Source: Ornithinimicrobium cryptoxanthini (lineage in GTDB: Bacteria > Actinomycetota > Actinomycetes > Actinomycetales > Dermatophilaceae). From it: a DNA stretch of 64,000 nucleotides. The stretch is from positions 868,001-932,000 of the forward strand of contig NZ_CP099490.1 in the NCBI RefSeq assembly GCF_023923205.1, in the 5' to 3' direction. Of this stretch, positions 32,192 through 40,529 are shown piece after piece. Below the pieces are notes generated by a model. The model made no database searches, was not told where the DNA came from, and saw only the letters and a program-made list of their open reading frames with translations. The stretch's first letter is position 1. Each line of letters begins with the position of its first letter. The position numbers and the translations under genes were made by a program.

Positions 32192-33304
32192 ATGAGTTCC
32201 CAGTCTGGAGCAGTTCGCTCTCGGCGTAGTCGCGCGTCGCGTCGGGTGGCGCTGACGCGTGCCTCCTCGCCGCTCGGTTCAGCCCTCGCGGGCGAGCTGA
32301 TCGCCGCGGGACACTCGGTGGTTGGCATCGACAGCCGGTCCGCGCCGGGCGGGCCCGGTGCGGCAGACCTCGAGTGGCGCCTGACCGAGCTCACCACCCC
32401 GCAGGTCGCGGAGGCCCTGCGCGACGTCGACGCCGTGGTCCACCTGGCGCACGGGGTCAACCTCGTGGACGAGCTGACCGAGGAGCCGGGGGCCCGGCGC
32501 GCGCGGCTGATCCGGGAGGTCCAGACGCTGACGGTGGCGGGAGCAGCGGCAGGAGTCCGCCACCTGGTCGTCGTGACCAGCGCCATGATCTATGGCGCCA
32601 GGCCAGACAACCCGGTGCCCCTGCCGGAGGACAGCCCCCTGCGTTCGTCGGACACCGAGGGCATGATCGCGGACCTTGTGGAGATCGAGGAGCTGCTGGA
32701 ACGTGCCCGCCTGGTGCATCCGAACGTCACGGTCACCGCGGTCCGGCCCGCACCACTGGTCGGCCCGAGGATGGACAGCATCATCACCCGACACTTCGAG
32801 GCACCCCGTCTCCTGCGGCTCAAGGGCACCGAGCCGCGCTGGCAGTTCTGCCACGTCCAGGACCTCGGGAGCGCCCTCGACGTCGTGCTGCGTGAGCGGC
32901 TCGCGCCGGGCGTGACGGTCGGAGCTCCCGGGAGCCTGACCCAGGACGAGGTGGAGCAGATCTCGGGCCTGCGACCCGTGACGGTCGCCGCTGCCGCGGC
33001 GCACGGTGCGGCAGACCGGCTGCACCGCCTCGGTGTCCTGCCGCTGCCGGCGACCGACCTCGCCTATGTGTCCAACCCGTGGGTGGTCGACCCACAGCTG
33101 CTCCTCGAGCACGGGTGGCGGCCTGCCTACGACAATCAGCGGGCGCTGCTGGCCATGCTTGAGCAGGTCCGCGGCCACCGCGCGCTGATGGCACACCGGC
33201 TGGAGCGCAAGGATGCGGTGATCGGGGCTGCCGGGGCCGCCAGTGCCGCGGTCGCGGTGGTTGCCACAGCAGCCCTGCTGAGGCGGCGCCGCACACGGGG
33301 CTGA
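32192..33304 (+). CDS. NAD-dependent epimerase/dehydratase-like SDR with C-terminal membrane anchor
   Basis: 370-aa extended SDR. The Rossmann glycine motif is atypical (RVALTRASSPLGSALAGEL instead of TGxxGxxG), followed by VVHLAHGVN and VTSAMIYGARPDNPVPLPED, where the usual YxxxK catalytic pair is reduced to Y without Lys at +4. Cofactor use is therefore uncertain. Residues about 340-362 are a hydrophobic Ala/Val segment followed by RRRRTRG, a likely C-terminal membrane anchor. ATG at 32192 has AGGAGG about 5 nt upstream. Similar anchored SDRs occur next to this block in other actinobacteria (recollection). Confidence 0.75.
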   Translation: MSSQSGAVRSRRSRASRRVALTRASSPLGSALAGELIAAGHSVVGIDSRSAPGGPGAADLEWRLTELTTPQVAEALRDVDAVVHLAHGVNLVDELTEEPGARRARLIREVQTLTVAGAAAGVRHLVVVTSAMIYGARPDNPVPLPEDSPLRSSDTEGMIADLVEIEELLERARLVHPNVTVTAVRPAPLVGPRMDSIITRHFEAPRLLRLKGTEPRWQFCHVQDLGSALDVVLRERLAPGVTVGAPGSLTQDEVEQISGLRPVTVAAAAAHGAADRLHRLGVLPLPATDLAYVSNPWVVDPQLLLEHGWRPAYDNQRALLAMLEQVRGHRALMAHRLERKDAVIGAAGAASAAVAVVATAALLRRRRTRG

Positions 33305-33361
33305 CCGTGGTTCTCAGAGCCCCCGCAGGGGATGCACAGGTGACACACGGATCAGTGGGGG

Positions 33362-33808
33362 ATGATGGACGCCGTGAACCCTGATGCACAGCGCGTGGTC
33401 CGCGCCGAGATCGTGGACTCAGGTCCATCCGTCGACGAGGTGCTGGCCGCGGTCAGACACCCGGCCGCTGGTGCGGTCTCGGTCTTTGTCGGCGTCGTGC
33501 GCGACCACGACGGTGGGCGCGAGGGCGTGGTCCGGCTGGACTACAGCGCCCACCCCGAGGCAGCGGCGCAGCTCGCGGAGATCGCCGAGGAGGTTGCTCG
33601 TATGCCGGGGGTCCAGCGGGTGGCCGCCGTGCACCGTCGAGGGGAGCTGGAGGTCGGCGACACCGCCGTGGTCTGCGCCGTGTCGGCAGGCCACCGAGGT
33701 CAGGCCTTCGACGCGTGCCGCGCGCTCATCGAGGAGCTCAAGGCACGGGTGCCGATCTGGAAGAAGCAGCTGTTCGACACCGGCTCCACCGAATGGGTCG
33801 GCCTGTGA
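33362..33808 (+). CDS. moaE: Molybdopterin synthase catalytic subunit MoaE
   Basis: 148-aa large subunit that transfers sulfur from MoaD to precursor Z in molybdenum-cofactor synthesis. It shows GAVSVFVGVVRDHDGGR, AVVCAVSAGHRGQAF and the lysine-containing active-site segment KARVPIWKKQ. GGGGG precedes the adjacent ATG-ATG pair (33362/33365). No moaD or other cofactor genes are in the window. It overlaps the downstream protease gene by 4 nt (GTGA), a coupling that has no obvious metabolic reason. Confidence 0.9.
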   Translation: MMDAVNPDAQRVVRAEIVDSGPSVDEVLAAVRHPAAGAVSVFVGVVRDHDGGREGVVRLDYSAHPEAAAQLAEIAEEVARMPGVQRVAAVHRRGELEVGDTAVVCAVSAGHRGQAFDACRALIEELKARVPIWKKQLFDTGSTEWVGL

Positions 33809-34932
33809 GCTATTTCGGAGGACCGCCGGCCGGGCAGCACCCACCGAACCCGCCTCACACCCGCATCGGATGGACGACCGGGCTGCTGCTCGCGCTCGCG
33901 GTCCTGCTGGTGCTCGGCGTGGCCCTCATGAACATCGTCACCGTCGACAAGGTGATCTATCGCCCCGCCGGGGTGCACGACACCCTGGGCGAGATCAACG
34001 GTGCCCCCGTGGTGCACGTCGAGGGCCTGGAGACCTTCGAGACCTCGGGCTCGCTCGACTTCCTCACCATCCTGATCGACGGGGGACCGCGTTCGGACGT
34101 GACCGCGTGGGACTGGCTGCTGGCCGAGCTGAACCCCGCGACCACGGTCTATGAGACAGACCAGGTCTATCCGCCGGACGTGACCGCCGAGCAGATCCAG
34201 GACGAGAACGTCGAGATGATGCAGCGCTCGCAGAACGGCGCAGCCGTGGTGGCGCTGCGAGCGTTCGGTGTCGAGGTGCCCCAGGACGTCAAGGTGGCGC
34301 AGATCGTCAAGGGCGCACCTGCCGCTGACACGCTGGAGGTCGACGACCAGATCCTCACGGTGGACGGCACCCCGATCGCCGAGCCCGACGAGGTTAGAGA
34401 GGTCCTGCAGACGTTTGAGCCTGGTGACGTCGTGCCGTTCAGCGTGCTGCGCGCCGGCGAGGAACTCTCCCTCAAGGTGCCCACCGGAGAGAGCGATCCG
34501 GACCCGGCCGAACCCGATGCGCCTGCGCGCACGGTGATCGGTGTCTTCCTCCTCGGCGACTACGAGCTCCCCTACGAGGTCACCATCGACGCCGGCAACG
34601 TGGGTGGCCCGTCAGCAGGAATGATGTTTGCCCTGGCGATCTACGACAAGATCACACCCGGACCCCTGACCGGCGGACTCAACATCGCCGGCACCGGCAC
34701 GATCAACTCCGATGGGCAGGTGGGCGGCATCGGTGGCATCCACCAGAAGATGTATGCCGCCGAACGGGCCGGGGTGGACTACTTCCTGGCGCCGGCCGAG
34801 AACTGCGACGCGGTGGTCGGCAACATTCCGGACGGCCTGCAGGTCGCCAAGGTGGAGACCTTCGAGCAGGCCAAGGACCTCGTCGAGGCGCTCGGCGAGG
34901 GCGAGGACGTGCCGCTGCCCCAGTGCGGATGA
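33805..34932 (+). CDS. Membrane-anchored PDZ/Lon-type serine protease (YlbL-like)
   Basis: 375-aa envelope protease. One membrane helix (about 23-43), a PDZ domain (about 130-215, AADTLEVDDQILTVDGTPI) and a Lon-type proteolytic domain with the Ser-Lys dyad Ser270 (GGPSAGMM) and Lys315 (GGIHQKM), 45 residues apart as in Lon. In Bacillus YlbL and Mycobacterium Rv3194c the layout is the same; YlbL takes part in degrading a cell-division inhibitor after DNA damage. The GTG start overlaps the moaE stop. The stop codon lies inside the first unit of a 14-bp tandem repeat. Confidence 0.88.
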   Translation: MSYFGGPPAGQHPPNPPHTRIGWTTGLLLALAVLLVLGVALMNIVTVDKVIYRPAGVHDTLGEINGAPVVHVEGLETFETSGSLDFLTILIDGGPRSDVTAWDWLLAELNPATTVYETDQVYPPDVTAEQIQDENVEMMQRSQNGAAVVALRAFGVEVPQDVKVAQIVKGAPAADTLEVDDQILTVDGTPIAEPDEVREVLQTFEPGDVVPFSVLRAGEELSLKVPTGESDPDPAEPDAPARTVIGVFLLGDYELPYEVTIDAGNVGGPSAGMMFALAIYDKITPGPLTGGLNIAGTGTINSDGQVGGIGGIHQKMYAAERAGVDYFLAPAENCDAVVGNIPDGLQVAKVETFEQAKDLVEALGEGEDVPLPQCG

Positions 34933-34974
34933 CCCAGTGCGGATGACCCAGTGCGGATGACCCAGTGCGGATGA
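34919..34974. repeat. Four 14-bp tandem repeats spanning a stop codon
   Basis: Unit CCCAGTGCGGATGA at 34919, 34933, 34947 and 34961, all identical. The first copy contains the final codons (Q-C-G) and TGA of the Lon-like protease gene; the other three are non-coding duplicates. Confidence 0.97.
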
Positions 34975-35001
34975 CCCGCCACCGACCACGCCAGGCGGGT
35001 C
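34973..35001. terminator. Weak bidirectional hairpin between convergent genes
   Basis: GACCCGCC (34973-34980) pairs with GGCGGGTC (34994-35001), 13-nt loop, no T-tract. Confidence 0.45.
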
Positions 35002-35005
35002 GGGC

Positions 35006-35524
35006 TCAGTTGCTGAGGGTGGCCCGCAGCGCCTCGACCAGCCCCGGCGCGATCTCCTGACCGATGGCGACGGCGTCGTCGGAGTCGAAGTCGCGCTGTC
35101 GCAGGAGGCAGACGGACTCACCGGTGCGCAGGACGGCGGCGAGGAGACGGACGTCCTTGCGGGCCGGGTGGGCGGCGAGGGCCTCGGTGGCCTCGGTCGG
35201 GTGGATCGGCAGGTCGCGCTCGGCCTCCGGCGGCACGACGATGCGCTCGATCGCGATCGCGGCCCCATCTACCCCATCCGGCCAGCCCAGGGTCCCGAGC
35301 ATGGTCTCGACGTTGGAGGTCGCCGCCATCCCCTCCTGCTCGATCGAGGTCAGGCTGTCCGGCTCGGCACCGGTAAGCTGACCACGCAGGCCAGGTTCGG
35401 CGCTCATCAGCGCGTCGGTGCGGACCAGGGCAAACAGGCGCGGAGCCTGGTCCCAGCCGAGCCGGGCCACGTGCCGCTCGGTGTCAGCTGCGGCCTTGGT
35501 GAGGATCTGTGAGAGGTCGGGCAC
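35006..35524 (-). CDS. PPA1309 family protein
   Basis: 172-aa soluble protein matching the PPA1309 family conserved in actinobacteria, beginning V-P-D-L-S-Q-I-L and containing APRLFALVRTDAL and ERIVVPPEAERDLP. Function unknown. The GTG at 35524 fits family starts but lacks a clear Shine-Dalgarno; the frame continues upstream to 35695 through unrelated residues. It is divergent from the UPF0182 gene, a neighbour conserved widely (recollection). Confidence 0.75.
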   Translation of the reverse strand: MPDLSQILTKAAADTERHVARLGWDQAPRLFALVRTDALMSAEPGLRGQLTGAEPDSLTSIEQEGMAATSNVETMLGTLGWPDGVDGAAIAIERIVVPPEAERDLPIHPTEATEALAAHPARKDVRLLAAVLRTGESVCLLRQRDFDSDDAVAIGQEIAPGLVEALRATLSN

Positions 35525-35639
35525 CCCAACATGGTGCCATCTGTCCGCACCTGGACGCCGTTCGGTGGCGCCACCTGGGTTAGCGTTGGGGGCAGACAAG
35601 CGGGTTTCGGCCAGGTCGGCCACGAGGAAGCAGGTTGCA

Positions 35640-38600
35640 GTGACTGAGCGTGATGGGACGACTCCGGACGAACCGAGGGATGACGACTCGGCCAAGGAGC
35701 CCAGGGCACCGTGGGAACGCGGGCCCGGAGACCCATTTGGCTTCGGCTCCCGCGGGGGACGTCCGACGGAGGCGGGGTCCGGGGGAGGCGGTCAGGGGCC
35801 CGTGCGGCCCCAGATCGGTGGGCGTGGTCGCTTCATCCCCACCCTGCTGATCCTGGTTGCGCTGCTGACCGCCCTCACCTGGGTGGCGCAGCTGTGGACC
35901 GAGTTCCTGTGGTACGAGTCGGTCGGGTTCCGCAACGTCATCACCACACGGCTGGTGACCCAGGCAGTGTTGTTCTTCAGCGCCGCGGTCGTGACCGCGC
36001 TGCTGGTGTGGTCCTCGCTGCACCTGGCCTATCGCAACCGGCCCATCTATGCGCCCAGCAGCCCCGAGCAGGCCAACCTTGACCGTTACCGTGCGGCCCT
36101 GGACCCCGTCCGCCGGCTGGTCTTCATCGGAGCGCCCATCCTGCTGGGCCTGTTCGCCGGCTCGGCGATGGCATCGCAGTGGCAGACGGTCCTGATGTGG
36201 ATCAACCGGCAGCCCTTCGGCGTGGTCGACCCGCAGTTCGGCATCGACGTCGGCTTCTTCGTCTTTACGCTGCCCTGGCTGAGCACCCTCGTCAGCTTCG
36301 CGACCCTGACCCTGGGCCTGGCGCTCATCGGTGCCCTGATGACGCACTACATCTACGGTGGGCTTCAGCTGCAGGGCCCCGGGGACAAGACCACCCGCGC
36401 AGCCCGGATCCACCTCTCGATCCTCCTGGCGCTGCTGGTCGGCGTGCGTGCGATCGCCTACTGGGTCGAGCGTTATGCGCTGTCAACCGCCGAGCACGGC
36501 CGGATGACGGGCATGACCTACACCGACGTCAACGCGGTGCTGCCGACCCGTGGCGTGCTGGCGATCGCCGCGCTGCTGTGTGCCCTGCTCTTCCTGTCCA
36601 CCATCTGGACCCGCAACTGGCGCTTCCCACTGATCGGCCTGGCCGGGATGATCGTCATCGCGCTGCTGGTCGGTGGTGCCTACCCGGCCCTGATCCAGGA
36701 GCTGCGGGTCAAGCCGTCGGAGGCACAGCTGGAGGAGCCCTTCATCCAGCGCAATATCGAGTCGACGCTCGCTGCCTACGGACTCAACGACATCGAGACC
36801 ACCAACTACACGCCAGAGACCGAGGCGACCTCGGGGCAGCTCCGGGAGGACGCCGAGACCGTGCCCGGCATCCGCATCGTCGACCCGGCGATCGTCTCCG
36901 ACACCTTCAGTCAACTGCAGGGTGTGCGCAACTACTACCAGTTCCCCGACGCCCTGGACGTGGACCGCTACGAGGTCGACGGTGAGACCGTGGACACCGT
37001 CGTCGCGGTCCGCGAGATGCGGCTCGACGGCATCCCCGCCGCGCAGCGCAACTGGGTCAACGACCACACCGTCTATACCCACGGGTTCGGTCTGGTCGCC
37101 GCCTACGGCAACCAGCGCACCAATGACGGCGAGCCGATCTTCTACCACCGCAACATCCCCCCGGTCGGTGAGCTGGGCGACTTCGAGCCGCGCATCTACT
37201 TCGGCGAGTACTCCCCGTCCTACTCCATCGTCGGTGCCCCGGAGGATCAGGCCCCGCGTGAGCTCGACTTCCCCGACAGCACCAATGAGTCGGGTGAGAC
37301 GCGCAACACCTATGAGGGTGGTGGCGGTGTCGACATGGGCTCCTTCCCGCGTCAGCTGGCCTACGCGATCAAATACCGTCAGGTGGAGATCCTGCTGTCG
37401 GACAGCGTGGGAGCGGAGTCCCGGATGCTGGATCACCGAGAGCCGCGGGAGCGAGTCGAGCGAGTAGCGCCGTGGCTGCGGCTGGACGGCAACCCCTACC
37501 CGGCCGTGGTCGACGGGCAGGTCAAGTGGATCGTGGACGGCTACACGGTGTCCTCCAACTACCCGTACAGCGAGCTTGAGGCCCTCGGTGAGGTGACCAC
37601 CGACTCGCTCGTCGCGACCTCACAGAACGTGCGCTCGATCGGCGAGGGAGACGTCAACTACATTCGCAACTCAGTCAAGGCCACCGTTGACGCCTACACC
37701 GGCGAGATCGTCCTCTATGCCTGGGACGAGGAGGACCCGTTGCTCAAGGCGTGGTCGTCGGCCTTCGACAACACGGTGCAGCCCATGTCGGAGATCGACG
37801 GCGAGCTGATGGGCCACCTGCGCTACCCCGAGGACCTGTTCAAGGTGCAGCGCGAGGTCATGGCCAGCTATCACGTGGACACGGCCGATGCCTTCTTCAG
37901 TGGTCAGGACTTCTGGGAGGTGGCCGCCGACGAGAGCTCCTCCGACGACGCCGACGTGGCGATGCCGCCGTACTACCTGAGCATCGCGATGCCCGGCCAG
38001 GAGGAGCCGACCTTCTCACTGACCAGCACCTATATCCCGGGCGGTCAACGACAGAACCTGGTGGGTTATCTCGCGGTCGACGCCGATGCGGGCGACACCG
38101 CCGGCGAGAAGCGCGAGGGCTACGGCCAGCTGCGCCTCCTGGAGCTGCCCCGAGAGTCCACCGTGACGGGGCCGGGACAGTTCCAGAACGAGATCGAGTC
38201 CTCCAACGTGACCTCCGAGGCGTTCACCCAGACCCTGTCGCAGTTCCTGACGCTGAACCGGACGGCCGGTTCGGTGGTGGAGATCGGCAACCTGCTGACG
38301 CTGCCCGTCGGTGGCGGTCTGCTCTACGTCGAGCCGGTCTACGTCAGGGCTGCCGGTGGCTCGTCCTACCCGCTCCAGCGCCTGGTGGTGGTCTCCTTCG
38401 GCAACGAGCTGGCCTGGTCGGACACCCTCAACGGTGCCCTGGACGAGCTGTTCGGCGGAGACTCTGGGGCCACTGCGGCTGACGAGGGCACCGGCACCGA
38501 CGAGCCGGTGACCGACCCTGTCGTCCCGCCGGCGGACGGCGACGGTGAGGAGCCGACGACACCGCCGGTGGCGGCCGACCTCGCCTCGGCGATCGCCGAG

Positions 38601-38786
38601 ATCGAGCAGGCCTATGCCGACGGTCAGGCCGCGCTGCGCGAGGGTGACTGGGAGGCCTACGCAGCGGCGCAGGAGCGCCTGGACAACGCGATCTCCCGTG
38701 CGATCGAGCTGTCGCCCGAGGGTGGTTCCATCACCGTCGACCCGACCGCGACCGACGACGCCAGCGAGACCACGAGCGCGCCCTGA
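35640..38786 (+). CDS. UPF0182 family large membrane protein
   Basis: 1048-aa protein of the UPF0182/DUF3667-like family (Rv3193c type), unknown function. A disordered N-terminus (1-62) is followed by about seven membrane helices (about residues 63-350) and a large extracytoplasmic domain (about 350-900) rich in aromatic and acidic residues. The tail (about 945-985) is a Thr/Asp/Glu/Pro-rich linker, followed by a helical segment (about 985-1020). GTG at 35640 has AGGAAG about 11 nt upstream, and TAGCGT (35581-35586) is a plausible -10. It ends before a strong terminator. Confidence 0.88.
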   Translation: MTERDGTTPDEPRDDDSAKEPRAPWERGPGDPFGFGSRGGRPTEAGSGGGGQGPVRPQIGGRGRFIPTLLILVALLTALTWVAQLWTEFLWYESVGFRNVITTRLVTQAVLFFSAAVVTALLVWSSLHLAYRNRPIYAPSSPEQANLDRYRAALDPVRRLVFIGAPILLGLFAGSAMASQWQTVLMWINRQPFGVVDPQFGIDVGFFVFTLPWLSTLVSFATLTLGLALIGALMTHYIYGGLQLQGPGDKTTRAARIHLSILLALLVGVRAIAYWVERYALSTAEHGRMTGMTYTDVNAVLPTRGVLAIAALLCALLFLSTIWTRNWRFPLIGLAGMIVIALLVGGAYPALIQELRVKPSEAQLEEPFIQRNIESTLAAYGLNDIETTNYTPETEATSGQLREDAETVPGIRIVDPAIVSDTFSQLQGVRNYYQFPDALDVDRYEVDGETVDTVVAVREMRLDGIPAAQRNWVNDHTVYTHGFGLVAAYGNQRTNDGEPIFYHRNIPPVGELGDFEPRIYFGEYSPSYSIVGAPEDQAPRELDFPDSTNESGETRNTYEGGGGVDMGSFPRQLAYAIKYRQVEILLSDSVGAESRMLDHREPRERVERVAPWLRLDGNPYPAVVDGQVKWIVDGYTVSSNYPYSELEALGEVTTDSLVATSQNVRSIGEGDVNYIRNSVKATVDAYTGEIVLYAWDEEDPLLKAWSSAFDNTVQPMSEIDGELMGHLRYPEDLFKVQREVMASYHVDTADAFFSGQDFWEVAADESSSDDADVAMPPYYLSIAMPGQEEPTFSLTSTYIPGGQRQNLVGYLAVDADAGDTAGEKREGYGQLRLLELPRESTVTGPGQFQNEIESSNVTSEAFTQTLSQFLTLNRTAGSVVEIGNLLTLPVGGGLLYVEPVYVRAAGGSSYPLQRLVVVSFGNELAWSDTLNGALDELFGGDSGATAADEGTGTDEPVTDPVVPPADGDGEEPTTPPVAADLASAIAEIEQAYADGQAALREGDWEAYAAAQERLDNAISRAIELSPEGGSITVDPTATDDASETTSAP

Positions 38787-38799
38787 CCGCTGCGGCCGG

Positions 38800-38831
38800 A
38801 TCCGCCGATCGTTGCAGAGCGATCGGCGGAT
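38800..38831 (+). terminator. Terminator of the UPF0182 gene
   Basis: ATCCGCCGATCG (38800-38811) and CGATCGGCGGAT (38820-38831), perfect 12-bp stem, 8-nt loop, followed by TTGG. Confidence 0.8.
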
Positions 38832-38861
38832 TTGGTCGCGCGGAGGGGGTTAACGTATTCT
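38832..38861 (+). promoter_or_regulatory. Putative tRNA promoter
   Basis: TTGGTC (38832-38837), 18-nt spacer, TATTCT (38856-38861), then the tRNA 5' end 11 nt later. The -35 sits in the tail of the preceding terminator. Confidence 0.45.
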
Positions 38862-38872
38862 GGGTGAACCAA

Positions 38873-38949
38873 CGCGGGGTGGAGCAGTTCGGTAGCTCGC
38901 CGGGCTCATAACCCGGAGGTCGCAGGTTCAAATCCTGCCCCCGCTACCA
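38873..38949 (+). tRNA. Initiator tRNA-fMet (CAT)
   Basis: 77-nt cloverleaf with encoded CCA. Anticodon CAT lies in CTCATAA, and the anticodon stem ends in the three G-C pairs (GGG/CCC) that mark initiators. The first acceptor position is unpaired (C1 opposite T72), another initiator trait. The T-loop is GGTTCAAATCC. Confidence 0.95.
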
Positions 38950-38953
38950 CAGT

Positions 38954-38986
38954 TCAGGCCCGGAGATCGCAGATCTCCGGGCCTGA
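38954..38986 (+). terminator. tRNA-fMet terminator
   Basis: Perfect 15-bp stem TCAGGCCCGGAGATC (38954-38968) with its complement at 38972-38986, loop GCA, followed by GTCTATTT. Confidence 0.85.
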
Positions 38987-39082
38987 GTCTATTTCGGGCG
39001 TGGTGGAGATCACGTCCCTGATGAGCCGACCTGCGGGCATGCGAGTGCTGTGGGAGCAGTTAACGTCAGAGGAGGAGGACCC

Positions 39083-40495
39083 ATGAACACGACCGAGAAC
39101 CGACCCAAGGTGCTCATCATCGGCTCTGGCTTCGGCGGGCTCTTCGCAGCCCGCGCGCTCAAGCGCGCCGACGTGGACATCCAGCTGATCGCCCGCACCA
39201 CGCACCACTTGTTCCAGCCGCTGCTCTATCAGGTGGCCACGGGCATCCTGTCGCCCGGCGAGATCGCGCCGGCGACCCGTGAGGTGCTCGCCAGACAGGA
39301 CAACGTCCAGGTCGAGCTGGGTGAGGTCACCGCGGTGGACCTGGACGCCAGGACGGTCACGGCCAGCACGCTGGGCGTGCCGCGCACGCTGCACTACGAT
39401 CACCTCATCGTGGCGGCAGGCGCAAACCAGTCCTGGTTCGGCCACGACGAGTTCGCCGACTACGCACCCGGCATGAAGAGCATCGATGATGCTCTCGAGC
39501 TGAGGGGCCGGATCTTCGGTGCGTTCGAGCTGGCCGAGCTCGCCGCAGCCGAGGGACGGACCGCAGACGCACGGGCCCACACGACTTTCGTGGTGGTGGG
39601 CGCCGGTCCGACCGGTGTCGAGATGGCCGGGCAGCTGGCCGAGCTCTCCCACCGCACGCTGAGGCACGACTTCCGACACATCGACCCGCGCGACGCCAAG
39701 ATCTATCTGATGGACGCCGCCGACGCGGTGCTCGGGTCGTTCGACGAGTCGCTCCAGCGCAAGACCCGCACCGCCATGGAGAAGCTCGGGGTGGACGTGC
39801 TGCTGGAGGCCAAGGTGGTGGACGTCGACGCACGCGGTCTTGACTACGAGGACGCCGATGGCCAACGGCACCGCATCGACGCGCTGACCAAGGTCTGGGC
39901 CGCCGGTGTGGCGGCCAGCCCTCTGGCGAGCCAGCTCGCCGACCAGGTGGGTCTCGAGGTGGACCGGTCAGGTCGCATTCCGGTGCGCCCGGACCTGACG
40001 CTGCCTGGCCACCCGGACGTCTACGTCATCGGGGACATGATGACCCTGGACGGCCTGCCAGGAGTCGCACAGGTCGCGATCCAGCAGGCTCGGTATGCCG
40101 CGAAGAAGATTGGCTCCTCACTCGGTGGTCGTGCCTCTCTGGACAGGAGGGCGGTGGACGAGCCGTTCGCCTACTTCGACAAGGGCAACATGGCCACGAT
40201 CTCGCGGTTCCGCGCGATCGCTGAGATCGGCAGGCTCAAGGTCACCGGGTTCGTGGCCTGGCTGCTGTGGCTCGGCGTGCACCTGGTCTACATCATCGGG
40301 TTCAAGTCCCGCATCACGACGCTGCTGCACTGGGTCGTCAGCTTCCTGGGCCGGGGCCGCTCCGAGCGGACCGTCACCCAGCAGCAGGTCTTCGGCCGGC
40401 TCGCGATGGATCAGGTCGACGGACTGGCCGAGCGGGCTGGGCGCAACCTGGGGTGGCGCCAGCAGGGCAAAGAGGGCCGTCCAGACCTGGACTGA
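39083..40495 (+). CDS. ndh: Type II NADH dehydrogenase (NDH-2)
   Basis: 470-aa membrane-associated flavoenzyme passing electrons from NADH to quinone without proton pumping. FAD-binding motif GSGFGGLFAARAL (about 16-28), NADH-binding motif VVGAGPTGVEMAGQ (about 175-188), GDMMTLDG near the flavin ring, and a C-terminal hydrophobic/amphipathic region (FVAWLLWLGVHLVYIIGF) for membrane association. ATG at 39083 has GAGGAGG 6 nt upstream. The gene is 34 nt from the M16 peptidase gene, which seems to have its own -10. Confidence 0.92.
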   Translation: MNTTENRPKVLIIGSGFGGLFAARALKRADVDIQLIARTTHHLFQPLLYQVATGILSPGEIAPATREVLARQDNVQVELGEVTAVDLDARTVTASTLGVPRTLHYDHLIVAAGANQSWFGHDEFADYAPGMKSIDDALELRGRIFGAFELAELAAAEGRTADARAHTTFVVVGAGPTGVEMAGQLAELSHRTLRHDFRHIDPRDAKIYLMDAADAVLGSFDESLQRKTRTAMEKLGVDVLLEAKVVDVDARGLDYEDADGQRHRIDALTKVWAAGVAASPLASQLADQVGLEVDRSGRIPVRPDLTLPGHPDVYVIGDMMTLDGLPGVAQVAIQQARYAAKKIGSSLGGRASLDRRAVDEPFAYFDKGNMATISRFRAIAEIGRLKVTGFVAWLLWLGVHLVYIIGFKSRITTLLHWVVSFLGRGRSERTVTQQQVFGRLAMDQVDGLAERAGRNLGWRQQGKEGRPDLD

Positions 40496-40516
40496 GTCCG
40501 GCGAGGGTTTCCTGCT

Positions 40517-40522
40517 TACAGT
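40517..40522 (+). promoter_or_regulatory. -10 element TACAGT (leaderless M16 gene)
   Basis: TACAGT ends 7 nt before the ATG at 40530; there is no ribosome-binding site. It overlaps the first two bases of an alternative GTG start at 40521. Confidence 0.6.
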
Positions 40523-40529
40523 GTCCACC

